This document shows, one piece after another, positions 9,609 through 17,120 of a DNA stretch of 21,683 bases (the stretch's first letter is position 1; every line of letters begins with the position of its first letter). The notes under the pieces were generated by a model. The model did not search any database, was not told the origin of the DNA, and worked only from the letters and a program-made list of their open reading frames with translations. A program made the position numbers and the translations under genes. Source of the stretch: JBCBCP01 sp039178165 (lineage in GTDB: Bacteria > Pseudomonadota > Alphaproteobacteria > Rhodobacterales > Rhodobacteraceae); NCBI GenBank assembly GCA_039178165.1, contig JBCDFL010000036.1:1-21683 (forward strand), in the 5' to 3' direction.

Positions 9609-9692
9609 GCAAGGGCGGCGTCGTCCCGTCGGGGTGGCAGCGAAGCGCCGCCCCGGTGGGGGCGGGAAGGCGCTGCCCGTCGTTCCGACGGG
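9609..9692 (+). repeat. Mosaic intergenic repeat, short copy
   Basis: This stretch between the deacetylase and the FAD oxidoreductase has two blocks that recur, on the other strand, at 12343-12490. Block A (9609-9638) matches 27 of 30 bases and block B (9643-9692) matches 46 of 50. Only 4 bases separate the blocks here. Block B ends in a hairpin with 7-bp arms (9676-9682 and 9686-9692) and a TTC loop. It contains no gene: the short open frames through it are repeat-derived. Confidence 0.8.
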
Positions 9693-9743
9693 CCGGTCTC
9701 TTAGCGGTGAAAGCGGTCCAGTTTTACGCGGAAGCATCTACTC

Positions 9744-11111
9744 GTGACCGTGCAGGAGCTCAGCCCCGAATCCCCACCTTGGGAGGCCACCACCCCCATC
9801 ACCTGGCCGGGCCCTCCGCCATCTGAAGCCGACATCGTCGTCATCGGCGGCGGCGTCATCGGGGTCTGCACCGCGCTCTGCGCCGCGCGGGCGGGGCACC
9901 GAGTCGTTCTGCTGGAAAAGGGGCGCATCGCGGCGGAGCAATCGGGTCGCAACTGGGGCTGGATCCGTCAGCAGGGGCGCGACCCGGACGAGCTGCCGAT
10001 CATGGTCGAGGCAAACCGCCTCTGGCGGGAGCTGGCGCAGGAGACCAATGTCGATATCGGCCTGCGCCAGGGCGGGGTCACCTACCTCGCCAAAACCCAG
10101 CAAGAGCTGGCCCAATACGAAGCCTGGCTGCCCCACGGGGTCGCGGCGGGCACCGGCGCCCGGATGCTCAGCGCCGCTGAGACAGCCGCCCTGATCACCG
10201 GCATGGCAAACCGCTATGCTGGCGCTCTCTACACCCCCACCGACATGCGGGCGGAGCCTTGGGTCGCTGTTCCGGCCCTCGCCCACGTCGCCGCTCGCGC
10301 GGGCGCGCAGATCGTTGAAGGCTGCGCCGTGCGGGCGCTCGACATTGAGGCGGGCCGCGTCGCGGGCGTCGTGACCGAAGCCGGGCGTATCCGCGCGCCG
10401 CGGGTCGTGCTGGCGGGCGGGGCCTGGTCCGCGCTGCTCTTGCGCCGCCACGGCGTGCGCGTGCCGCAGCTTAGCGTGCGGGCCACGGTCGCGGCCACTG
10501 CGCCGCTGGCTGCGACCTACCAGGGCGGCGCGGCGGATGACCGGATCGCTTTTCGCGCGCGCGCCGACGGGGGCTATTCCCTGGCCGCAGGGGGCTTTCA
10601 CGAGCTCTTCGTCGGTCCCGACGCGCTGCGCGCGGTGAAACACTACAGCGCCCAATTGCGCAACGATCCCTTCGGCACGCGGCTTCTTCCCTTCGCGCCC
10701 AAGGGCTATCCCGACGGCTGGCGCACCCCGCGCCACTGGGACGAAGACGCGCCCAGCCCGTTCGAGGCGATGCGCGTGCTGAACCCCAAGCCCAACCGCG
10801 CCAAGGTCCGCGCGCTGACCCGCGATTTCGCCGCGCTGTTCCCGCAGCTTGGCCCGGTGCGCATCACCCGCGCCTGGGCGGGGATGATCGACACAATGCC
10901 CGATGTTGTGCCCGTCGTGGACCGCATCGCCGCGCTGCCGGGGCTGGTGCTGGGCACCGGCATGTCGGGCCACGGCTTTGGCATCGGGCCGGGGATGGGG
11001 CAGGTGCTGGCGCGGCTGGCGGCGGAGGAGGGTCCGGGCTTTGACCTGACACGCTTCCGAATGCAGCGCTTTTCAGATGGCACCAAGATGCGGCTCGGCC
11101 CGGCCTTGTGA
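9744..11111 (+). CDS. FAD-dependent oxidoreductase, D-amino acid dehydrogenase (DadA/DAO) family
   Basis: Flavoenzyme of 455 aa that probably oxidises an amine or amino acid to the imine. After a 29-residue Pro-rich lead, the FAD-binding fold begins DIVVIGGGVIG (dinucleotide loop 35-40) and ends its second strand with Glu 58 in VVLLEKG. A conserved SGRNWGWIRQQGRD patch (67-80) lies near the flavin, and the C-terminal GMSGHGFGIGPGMG is the usual closing motif. Start is GTG at 9744, with a GGAAG site about 9 nt upstream. No signal peptide or membrane helix is seen. It sits between an ArgE-like deacetylase and two amidohydrolases, which suggests it acts on the freed amino acid. The substrate (D-amino acid, sarcosine-like or other) is not determined. 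Confidence 0.92.
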   Translation: MTVQELSPESPPWEATTPITWPGPPPSEADIVVIGGGVIGVCTALCAARAGHRVVLLEKGRIAAEQSGRNWGWIRQQGRDPDELPIMVEANRLWRELAQETNVDIGLRQGGVTYLAKTQQELAQYEAWLPHGVAAGTGARMLSAAETAALITGMANRYAGALYTPTDMRAEPWVAVPALAHVAARAGAQIVEGCAVRALDIEAGRVAGVVTEAGRIRAPRVVLAGGAWSALLLRRHGVRVPQLSVRATVAATAPLAATYQGGAADDRIAFRARADGGYSLAAGGFHELFVGPDALRAVKHYSAQLRNDPFGTRLLPFAPKGYPDGWRTPRHWDEDAPSPFEAMRVLNPKPNRAKVRALTRDFAALFPQLGPVRITRAWAGMIDTMPDVVPVVDRIAALPGLVLGTGMSGHGFGIGPGMGQVLARLAAEEGPGFDLTRFRMQRFSDGTKMRLGPAL

Positions 11112-11157
11112 TTTGCCGCGAAAGGGCGCAGCCTGATCCCAGCGAAGGAGAGAGCCC

Positions 11158-12324
11158 ATGCCCATCCGCAACCGCCTGGCCGAGATGCAGGGCGATATCA
11201 CCGCCTGGCGCCGCCATCTGCACCAGCATCCCGAACTGCAATTCGACGTGCACGAAACCGCCCGCTTCGTCGCGGATAAGCTGCACGCCTTTGGCGTGGA
11301 CGAGGTGACCGAAGGCGTCGGGCGCACCGGCGTTGTCGGCGTCATCAAGGGGCGGGGCCGCGCGGGCCGGCGCATCGGGTTGCGGGCCGATATGGACGCC
11401 CTGCCGATCACGGAGGCGACGGGGCTGGACCATGCCTCCACCGTGCCGGGCAAAATGCACGCGTGCGGGCATGATGGACACACAGCGATGCTGCTAGGCG
11501 CGGCGCAATACCTGGCCGAGACACGCAATTTCGACGGCGACGTCGTGCTGATCTTTCAACCCGCCGAAGAGGGCGGCGGCGGGGGCCGGGAGATGGTCGA
11601 GGACGGCTTGATGGACAAATGGAAGATCGACGAGGTCTACGGCATGCACAACATGCCCGGCCTGCCGGTGGGCCAGTTCGCGATCCGGCCCGGCCCGCTG
11701 CTGGCCGCCGCCGATATGTTCACCATCCGCATCGTCGGGCGCGGGGGCCACGCGGCGGCGCCGCACCAGGCGCGCGATCCCAATGCGGCGGCGGCCCATG
11801 TGATCGTGGGCCTGCAGACGATTTGCAGCCGCACGACCGACCCGCTGCACAGCGTGGTGGTCACCATCGGCGCGCTGCACTCGGATAGCGTCGTGGGCAA
11901 CGTGATCCCGCATGCGACCACGCTGGAGGGGACGGTGCGCGCGCTCAATGAGGATGTGCGCGCCGCGGCGCAAGCCCGCGTGATCGAGATCGCGGAGATG
12001 ACGGCGCGCGCCCAGGGCTGCACCGCTGAGATCGACTACGAGATCGGCTATCCGGTCACCGTCAACGCCGCGGAAAACACCGATTACGCCGCCGAAGCCG
12101 CCCGGGCCGTGGCCGGCACGGTCGAGGACAATTGCCCGCCGATCATGGCCGCCGAAGACTTCGCCTTCATGTTGAACGAACGGCCCGGGGCCTACATCAT
12201 GGTGGGCAATGGCGACACGGCTATGGTGCACCACCCGGAATACGACTTCGCGGACGAGGCGATCCCGGCGGGGTGTTCATGGTTCGTCGAGATTGTGGAG
12301 CAGAGGATGCCGCTGACGAAGTGA
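11158..12324 (+). CDS. M20D amidohydrolase (hippurate hydrolase/N-acyl amino acid hydrolase), copy 1
   Basis: Dizinc-type amidohydrolase of 388 aa that would cleave an N-acyl or N-aroyl amino acid to the free amino acid. Metal-site marks are intact: HACGHDGH (101-108, ligands Cys 103 and His 105), PAEEG (catalytic Glu 137 and ligand Glu 138), GMHN (His 164) and a C-terminal VHHPEYDF (His 358/359). The dimerisation domain begins near GRGGHAA (194-200). Start ATG has a strong AAGGAGA site a few nt upstream. It lies 46 nt after the FAD oxidoreductase, probably one transcript. The next gene is a close paralogue, well over half identical by eye and starting with the same MPI.NR.AEMQ..ITAWRR pattern. 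Confidence 0.94.
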   Translation: MPIRNRLAEMQGDITAWRRHLHQHPELQFDVHETARFVADKLHAFGVDEVTEGVGRTGVVGVIKGRGRAGRRIGLRADMDALPITEATGLDHASTVPGKMHACGHDGHTAMLLGAAQYLAETRNFDGDVVLIFQPAEEGGGGGREMVEDGLMDKWKIDEVYGMHNMPGLPVGQFAIRPGPLLAAADMFTIRIVGRGGHAAAPHQARDPNAAAAHVIVGLQTICSRTTDPLHSVVVTIGALHSDSVVGNVIPHATTLEGTVRALNEDVRAAAQARVIEIAEMTARAQGCTAEIDYEIGYPVTVNAAENTDYAAEAARAVAGTVEDNCPPIMAAEDFAFMLNERPGAYIMVGNGDTAMVHHPEYDFADEAIPAGCSWFVEIVEQRMPLTK

Positions 12325-12342
12325 TTTCTCCGCGCAAAAGTC

Positions 12343-12490
12343 CCCGTCTGAAAGACGGGCAGCGCCGGCCCGCCCCCACCGGGGCGGCGCTTTGCCGAAG
12401 CCGGGCGTTGCTCAGCCAGTAGGCCTGATTGTGGGGGCCGACACCGCGGGCAAGATGCACGCCACCCCGACGGGCCGGCGCTGCCCTTGC
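12343..12490 (-). repeat. Mosaic intergenic repeat, long copy in opposite orientation
   Basis: This fills most of the 190-bp gap between the two amidohydrolase genes. Read on the minus strand it has block A (12490-12461), a 68-bp internal segment (12460-12393) and block B (12392-12343). Blocks A and B match the copy at 9609-9692 in 27/30 and 46/50 bases; the 68-bp segment is missing there. The terminal hairpin (arms 12343-12349 and 12353-12359) keeps 7 pairs although its closing pair has changed from G-C to T-A. No gene is supported in the gap; the next gene's ribosome site follows at about 12504. Confidence 0.8.
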
Positions 12491-12514
12491 CCCTAGAACC
12501 AACAGGAGAGACCC

Positions 12515-13690
12515 ATGCCCATCAAAAACCGCTTCGCCGAAATGCAGGCCGAAATCACCGCCTGGCGGCGCGACATGCACGAAAACCCCGAAATTCTGTT
12601 CGAAACGCACCGCACCTCGGCCCTCGTGGCGGAAAAGCTGCGCGAATTCGGCCTCGACGAGGTGACGGAAGGCATTGGGCGCACGGGCGTTGTAGGTGTC
12701 ATCAAGGGCCGCACCAATGCGTCCGGCAAAACCATCGGCCTGCGCGCCGACATGGACGCGCTGCCGATCCACGAGCAGACGGGCCTCGACTACGCCTCCA
12801 AGACGGACGGCGCCATGCACGCTTGCGGCCATGACGGGCACACCGCGATGCTGCTGGGCGCCGCGAAATACCTCGCGGAGACCCGCAATTTCGACGGCAC
12901 CTGCATCGTGATCTTCCAGCCCGCCGAAGAGGGCGGCGGCGGCGGCAAAGAGATGTGCGACGATGGCATGATGGAGCGGTGGGGCATCCAGGAAGTCTAC
13001 GGCATGCACAACTGGCCCGGCATGCCCGTGGGCCAGTTCGCGATCCGCCCCGGCGCGTTCTTTGCGGCGACGGATCAGTTCGACATCCACCTCGAGGGCA
13101 AGGGCGGGCACGCGGCCAAGCCTCAGGACACCGTCGACACGACGGTGATGGGCGCGCAGGTGGTGATGGCGATGCAGACGATTGCCAGCCGCAACGCGGA
13201 CCCGGTGGACCAAATGGTCGTCTCCGTCACCTCGTTCGAGACATCCTCGAACGCCTTCAACGTCATTCCCCAGCGCGTGCACCTCAGGGGTACGGTGCGC
13301 ACCATGTCCGCGGCGATGCGGGACCTGGCGGAGGTCCGGATCAAGGCGATCTGCGAGGGCGTCGCGGCGACGATGGGCGGCACGGCGCAGGTGGACTACC
13401 ACCGTGGCTATCCGGTGATGGTGAACACGCCCGAGCAAACCGATTTCGCCGCCGAGGTCGCGCGCAGCGTCTCCGGCCAATGCGATGACGCGCCGCTGGT
13501 CATGGGGGGCGAGGATTTCGCCTTCATGCTCGAAGAACGGCCCGGCGCCTATATCGTGGTGGGCAACGGCGACAGCGCAAGCGTCCACCACCCCGAGTAT
13601 AACTTCAACGACGAGGCGATCCCTGCGGGCTGTTCGTGGTGGGCCGAAATCGTGGAGCAGCGGATGCAGATGAAGGGCGCCGCGTCCTAG
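12515..13690 (+). CDS. M20D amidohydrolase (hippurate hydrolase/N-acyl amino acid hydrolase), copy 2
   Basis: Amidohydrolase of 391 aa, tandem paralogue of the preceding one. The metal site is intact: HACGHDGH (102-109, Cys 104, His 106), PAEEG (Glu 138/139), GMHN (His 165) and a C-terminal VHHPEYNF. It differs most in the dimerisation/substrate domain (FFAATDQFDIHLEGKGGHAAKPQ region) and in the pocket-adjacent MHNWPGM versus MHNMPGL, so the two enzymes may prefer different acyl groups or amino acids. ATG 12515 has an AGGAGA site. It is the last gene of the plus-strand cassette and is convergent with the glycosyltransferase gene. Confidence 0.94.
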   Translation: MPIKNRFAEMQAEITAWRRDMHENPEILFETHRTSALVAEKLREFGLDEVTEGIGRTGVVGVIKGRTNASGKTIGLRADMDALPIHEQTGLDYASKTDGAMHACGHDGHTAMLLGAAKYLAETRNFDGTCIVIFQPAEEGGGGGKEMCDDGMMERWGIQEVYGMHNWPGMPVGQFAIRPGAFFAATDQFDIHLEGKGGHAAKPQDTVDTTVMGAQVVMAMQTIASRNADPVDQMVVSVTSFETSSNAFNVIPQRVHLRGTVRTMSAAMRDLAEVRIKAICEGVAATMGGTAQVDYHRGYPVMVNTPEQTDFAAEVARSVSGQCDDAPLVMGGEDFAFMLEERPGAYIVVGNGDSASVHHPEYNFNDEAIPAGCSWWAEIVEQRMQMKGAAS

Positions 13691-13706
13691 CGGCACTGGT
13701 GGGCGG

Positions 13707-13745
13707 GGGGCTAGCCCCGTCGCCATTGGTTGCGCGAACCAATGG
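13707..13745. repeat. Palindrome and long inverted repeat between convergent genes
   Basis: Between the converging stops of the second amidohydrolase (13690) and the glycosyltransferase (13751) are a 12-bp palindrome GGGGCTAGCCCC (13707-13718) and a perfect inverted repeat with 9-bp arms and a 5-base loop (13723-13731 and 13737-13745). Neither strand has a T-run after the stem, so it is not a classical intrinsic terminator, but the position suits a bidirectional end-of-transcript hairpin. Confidence 0.55.
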
Positions 13746-13750
13746 AACAA

Positions 13751-14785
13751 TCAATGGCGGCCCTGCCCAGGATATTTGTGACCTAAAGAAGGGACGAGGC
13801 TGCGGTAGACGGACTCGATCCCGTCCACTTCGCGGTCGATGGAGAAGCTGTCTTCGGCAACCTCGCGCGCGGCACCTCGCATATTCGGGTCCGCGAGCAC
13901 TTTGAACGCAGCGTCCGCAGCCTCTTCGGGCTCTGTGATGCGGCCCGCGCGACCCTGGGCGCTGAAGGTGCGGTAATATCCGGTATCGGTTGCAACGAAG
14001 GGCACGCCGCAGGCCATGCCCTCCAGTGGCGCCATGCCGTAGCCTTCGTAGCGGGGCAATTGCACGATCAGGCTGAGCGCGGGTAGGAGAGTGCGCAGGG
14101 CGTTTTGCGAGACCTCTCCGGGCCAAAGAATGCGGTCCGTTAGGCTCGCTGCGGCGATCTTGCTGTGCAAACCCGCAGCGAAGCCCTCATGTTCGCGCGT
14201 GGCTTTGCCGATGATGAGGGCAGTGAGGTCCGGCACCTGCGGCAGAAGCTCCAAACACACATCGACGAAGCGGTCGGTGCCTTTTTCAGGGCGGATCCGG
14301 CCAATGGTGGCGAGGCCGCTCGCGCCTGGATAGCCGGTGGCCGCCCAGGCGGCGGTGCGGTCTGGTGCGGGCCGGAAGAGGTCCGTATCGACCCCGTGGG
14401 GCGCCACGCCGCGGACATGGGGGACGCAGCTGGCCGCCGCGTCGGTCGTCGCGACGACGGCATCCATTCGGCTGATCAGCCAGCGGGGCAAAGCGCTGTG
14501 GCGCCGGATCGCAGCAGAGGTGAAGACGATCTTGATCGGCAGGCGCAGCACGTCGCGCGCCCAGAGCGCCGCGCGCATTTCGGTGTTGCGCCGGACGTGC
14601 CAGATGGTGCCCGGCCCGGACCGCGCGCGGGCGGCGCGCAGCGGGATCGGGTCGGGACAGCCGGGCAGGGGGTGGCCCACAAGGGCCAGATCGTAGCGCT
14701 GGGCCTGCTTGCGGATAACCGCTGCGGCGGTGGCCGAGACGCCCGTGAAGTTGCGGTTGAAGTTGGTGACGATGAGGTCGGTCAT
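13751..14785 (-). CDS. Family 4 glycosyltransferase, LpcC-like lipopolysaccharide core enzyme
   Basis: Retaining GT-B glycosyltransferase of 344 aa that would add a sugar to the lipopolysaccharide inner core. The N-terminal motif NFNRNFTGVSAT (8-19) resembles the rhizobial LpcC mannosyltransferase, which acts on Kdo. The donor site shows IGRIRPEKGTDRF (161-173) and the EX7E pair Glu 247 and Glu 255 (YEGYGMAPLEG). The ATG overlaps the waaA stop by 4 nt (ATGA), so it follows Kdo transferase directly, which fits a core sugar added onto Kdo. The last residues (LGHKYPGQGRH) are encoded by a stretch resembling the intergenic repeat style seen elsewhere in the window. The donor sugar is inferred only from family resemblance. 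Confidence 0.85.
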   Translation of the reverse strand: MTDLIVTNFNRNFTGVSATAAAVIRKQAQRYDLALVGHPLPGCPDPIPLRAARARSGPGTIWHVRRNTEMRAALWARDVLRLPIKIVFTSAAIRRHSALPRWLISRMDAVVATTDAAASCVPHVRGVAPHGVDTDLFRPAPDRTAAWAATGYPGASGLATIGRIRPEKGTDRFVDVCLELLPQVPDLTALIIGKATREHEGFAAGLHSKIAAASLTDRILWPGEVSQNALRTLLPALSLIVQLPRYEGYGMAPLEGMACGVPFVATDTGYYRTFSAQGRAGRITEPEEAADAAFKVLADPNMRGAAREVAEDSFSIDREVDGIESVYRSLVPSLGHKYPGQGRH

Positions 14786-16029
14786 AGGCCCAGCACTTGG
14801 GTCAGTCGCTGGGCCAGCGCGCTCGCCTCACCGGTTTGCGCGGCGGCGAAGCGGGCGGCGCGGGCTTGTAGGTCCGCGATATGCTGTGGATCGGCCAAGA
14901 GGTGGCTCAGGTCGCTCTGCAAAGTCTGAGCGGTGGTGCGCTGAACAGCGCCCGCGCCCTCCAGCGCGGCGTAGGTTTCGGAGAAGTTTTCCGTATGCGG
15001 GCCGGTCAGGATCGCGGCGCCGGCATGGGCGACTTCGAACGGGTTGTGCCCGCCGATAGGCTGCAACGACCCGCCCAGCAGGACCAGCGGGCTGAGGGGG
15101 TAAAGGCTGCCGAGCTCGCCCAACGTGTCCACCAGCCAGACTTGTCGGTCCGGCCAGCCGCCGCGCCCGCGGGTCGTGACGGTGAGGCCAAGCGCGGTGC
15201 ACAAAGCTTCGACTTCCGGCCGGCGTTCGGGGTGGCGCGGGGCGAGGATCAGGCACAGGTCTGGATGCTGGGCGAGGGCGGCCTTGTGTGCCTCCAGGAT
15301 CGGGCGGTCCTCGCCCGGGTGGGTGGAGGCGGCCATCCAAACGGGACGGCCCTCCAGTGTATCCCGCGCCTGGGTCAGAAGCCCCGCGTCGACCGGCAGG
15401 GCGCCCGACAGCGCCTTGAGGTTGCCGCCCGTCTCCACCGCTGCCGCGCCGAGGCCGCGCAGGGCCTGCGCGACGTCGTCGTTCTGGGCCAGGATCAGGG
15501 CGAAGCGCCCCAGCACGGCCTGCGCGGTGCGTGGCACCTTGGCCCAGCGGCGCAGAGACTTTTCCGACAGGCGCGCGCCGATCAGCGCGGCGGGCATGGT
15601 TGAGGCGGCCAGCAGCGTCGGCCACAGCTCCGATTCCACGAACATTGACGCGTCGGGGCGCCAATGGTCCAGGAACCGCCGCGCGGGGACGGGGGCGTCG
15701 AGCGGGGCGAATTGGTGCAGCGCGCCGTCGGGCAGGCGCTGGGCCAGGATGTCCGCCGCGGTGGGCGTCGCGGTGGTCATGAGGACGCGCACACCTTCGG
15801 GCAGGGCGTGCAGGATCGGCAGGACGGACAGGCTTTCGCCCACCGAGGCCGCATGAACCCATAAAAGCCGCCCTTCGGGGCGTGCGGCCGTCGCATGGCC
15901 CAGCACCTCGCGTGCCCGCGCCTCCGTTACCCCGGCGGCGTTTAGCCGCGCCATCCGCGCCCGCGCAAGGCGGGGCAGGGCAAGGTGCGCCGCCAGCCCG
16001 TAGGCGCGCATCAGCGCGGTGCGGTACAT
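14782..16029 (-). CDS. waaA: 3-deoxy-D-manno-octulosonic acid (Kdo) transferase
   Basis: Inner-membrane-associated GT30 enzyme of 415 aa that moves Kdo from CMP-Kdo onto the lipid A precursor, the first step of core synthesis. A hydrophobic, basic N-terminus (MYRTALMRAYGLAAHLALPR) serves as membrane anchor. The motif WVHAASVGES (57-66) carries the catalytic Glu 65. FVESELWP comes next, and the CMP-Kdo site GGSLQPIGGHNPFE appears in the second half, all as in the family. Length matches E. coli WaaA (about 425). The stop overlaps the next gene by 4 nt and the start lies 3 nt after the moaA stop, so all three form one operon. Confidence 0.95.
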   Translation of the reverse strand: MYRTALMRAYGLAAHLALPRLARARMARLNAAGVTEARAREVLGHATAARPEGRLLWVHAASVGESLSVLPILHALPEGVRVLMTTATPTAADILAQRLPDGALHQFAPLDAPVPARRFLDHWRPDASMFVESELWPTLLAASTMPAALIGARLSEKSLRRWAKVPRTAQAVLGRFALILAQNDDVAQALRGLGAAAVETGGNLKALSGALPVDAGLLTQARDTLEGRPVWMAASTHPGEDRPILEAHKAALAQHPDLCLILAPRHPERRPEVEALCTALGLTVTTRGRGGWPDRQVWLVDTLGELGSLYPLSPLVLLGGSLQPIGGHNPFEVAHAGAAILTGPHTENFSETYAALEGAGAVQRTTAQTLQSDLSHLLADPQHIADLQARAARFAAAQTGEASALAQRLTQVLGL

Positions 16030-16032
16030 GGG

Positions 16033-17037
16033 TTAGCCGCCGGTATGGCTCATATGGCGCGACATCTGCCCGTCGAGGCGCTGGCGCGAATAGTCGAAAT
16101 CGTGGCCCTTGGGCTTGGCGGCGATGGCGGCGCGGATCGCGTCCTCCAGCACCATATCGCCTTCCGAGGCGCGCAGAGGCCCGCGCAGATCGGCACGGTC
16201 CTCCTGGCCCAAGCACATGAAGATCTCGCCCGTGCAGGTCACGCGCACCCGGTTGCAGCTTTCGCAGAAATTGTGGCTGAGCGGGGTGATGAAGCCGATC
16301 TTTTGCCCCGTCTCCTCCAGACGGACGTAGCGCGCCGGCCCGCCCGTCCGCTCCGCTAGGTCTGTCAGAGTGTAGTGCTGGGCATAGGCGGCGCGCACGT
16401 CCTTCAGCGACCAATATTGGCCCAGGCGGTCCTCGTTCCCAAGATCGCCCATCGGCATCACTTCGATCCAGGTGAGGTCCGCGCCGCGCTGGGCGCACCA
16501 TTCGGTCATGCTGCCCAGCTCGTCTTCGTTGAAACCCTTCAGCGCGACGGCGTTGATCTTGACCCGCAGGCCCGCGCGCTGCGCCGCGTCGATACCACGG
16601 AGCACCTGCGGCAGCCGACCCCAGCGGGTGATCGCGGCGAATTTGGCGTCGTTCAGCGTGTCGAGCGAGATGTTCACCCGCCGCACGCCTGCATCCGCCA
16701 GCGGCTGGGCGAAGCGTTCGAGCTGGCTGCCATTGGTGGTGAGCGTCAGCTCGTCCAGATCGCCCGTGGCCAGGTTCCGCGACATGCCGTCGAAGAAAGT
16801 CATGATGCCCTTGCGCACCAAGGGCTCGCCCCCGGTGATGCGCAGCTTGCGCACGCCCAGCCGGACGAAGGCACTGCACATGCGGTCCAGCTCTTCCAGG
16901 GTCAGCAGCTCCTTCTTGGGCAGGAAGGTCATGTTTTCGGCCATGCAGTAGACACAGCGGAAATCGCAACGATCCGTCACCGACAGGCGAAGGTAGGTGA
17001 TCGGACGGGCGAAGGGATCGATCAGGGGCGCACTCAT
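16033..17037 (-). CDS. moaA: GTP 3',8-cyclase, molybdenum cofactor synthesis protein A
   Basis: Radical SAM enzyme of 334 aa that rearranges GTP in the first step of molybdopterin synthesis. The N-terminal SAM cluster is C24-X3-C28-X2-C31 (DRCDFRCVYC), and GGEP is at 69-72. The second cluster C258-X2-C261-X13-C275 has the exact MoaA spacing. The protein ends in the GG tail (HMSHTGG) needed in the active site. The open frame continues far upstream, but that part overlaps the divergent lipoprotein gene and is low-complexity, so the ATG at 17035-17037 is used. No clear ribosome site precedes it; a leaderless start is possible. No other molybdenum cofactor gene lies nearby. It heads the operon with waaA. 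Confidence 0.95.
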   Translation of the reverse strand: MSAPLIDPFARPITYLRLSVTDRCDFRCVYCMAENMTFLPKKELLTLEELDRMCSAFVRLGVRKLRITGGEPLVRKGIMTFFDGMSRNLATGDLDELTLTTNGSQLERFAQPLADAGVRRVNISLDTLNDAKFAAITRWGRLPQVLRGIDAAQRAGLRVKINAVALKGFNEDELGSMTEWCAQRGADLTWIEVMPMGDLGNEDRLGQYWSLKDVRAAYAQHYTLTDLAERTGGPARYVRLEETGQKIGFITPLSHNFCESCNRVRVTCTGEIFMCLGQEDRADLRGPLRASEGDMVLEDAIRAAIAAKPKGHDFDYSRQRLDGQMSRHMSHTGG

Positions 17038-17120
17038 ACATAAGAGGTACGCCGCCGGCCCGCGTGCCGCAAGGGGCAGGGGGCTGGACGAAGGTCGCGG
17101 CGGGGCGGTAGAGGTCGGCC

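Noticed and set aside
9601..9743. Small gene in the gap before the FAD oxidoreductase
   Set aside because: The frames are made of the mosaic repeat, translate to the same low-complexity peptide as the other copy, and have no ribosome site.
13723..13745. Inverted repeat as a standard intrinsic terminator
   Set aside because: The 9-bp stem is perfect but no T-run follows on either strand, so it is listed only as a repeat.
12221..13750. 509-aa minus-strand frame opposite the second amidohydrolase
   Set aside because: It is antisense to a gene with all its catalytic motifs, and its C-terminal part is only a translation of the mosaic repeat.
17038..17120. Molybdenum-cofactor riboswitch in front of moaA
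   Set aside because: The gap is only 83 bp, is shared with a divergent gene, and shows none of the expected long multi-stem structure by eye.
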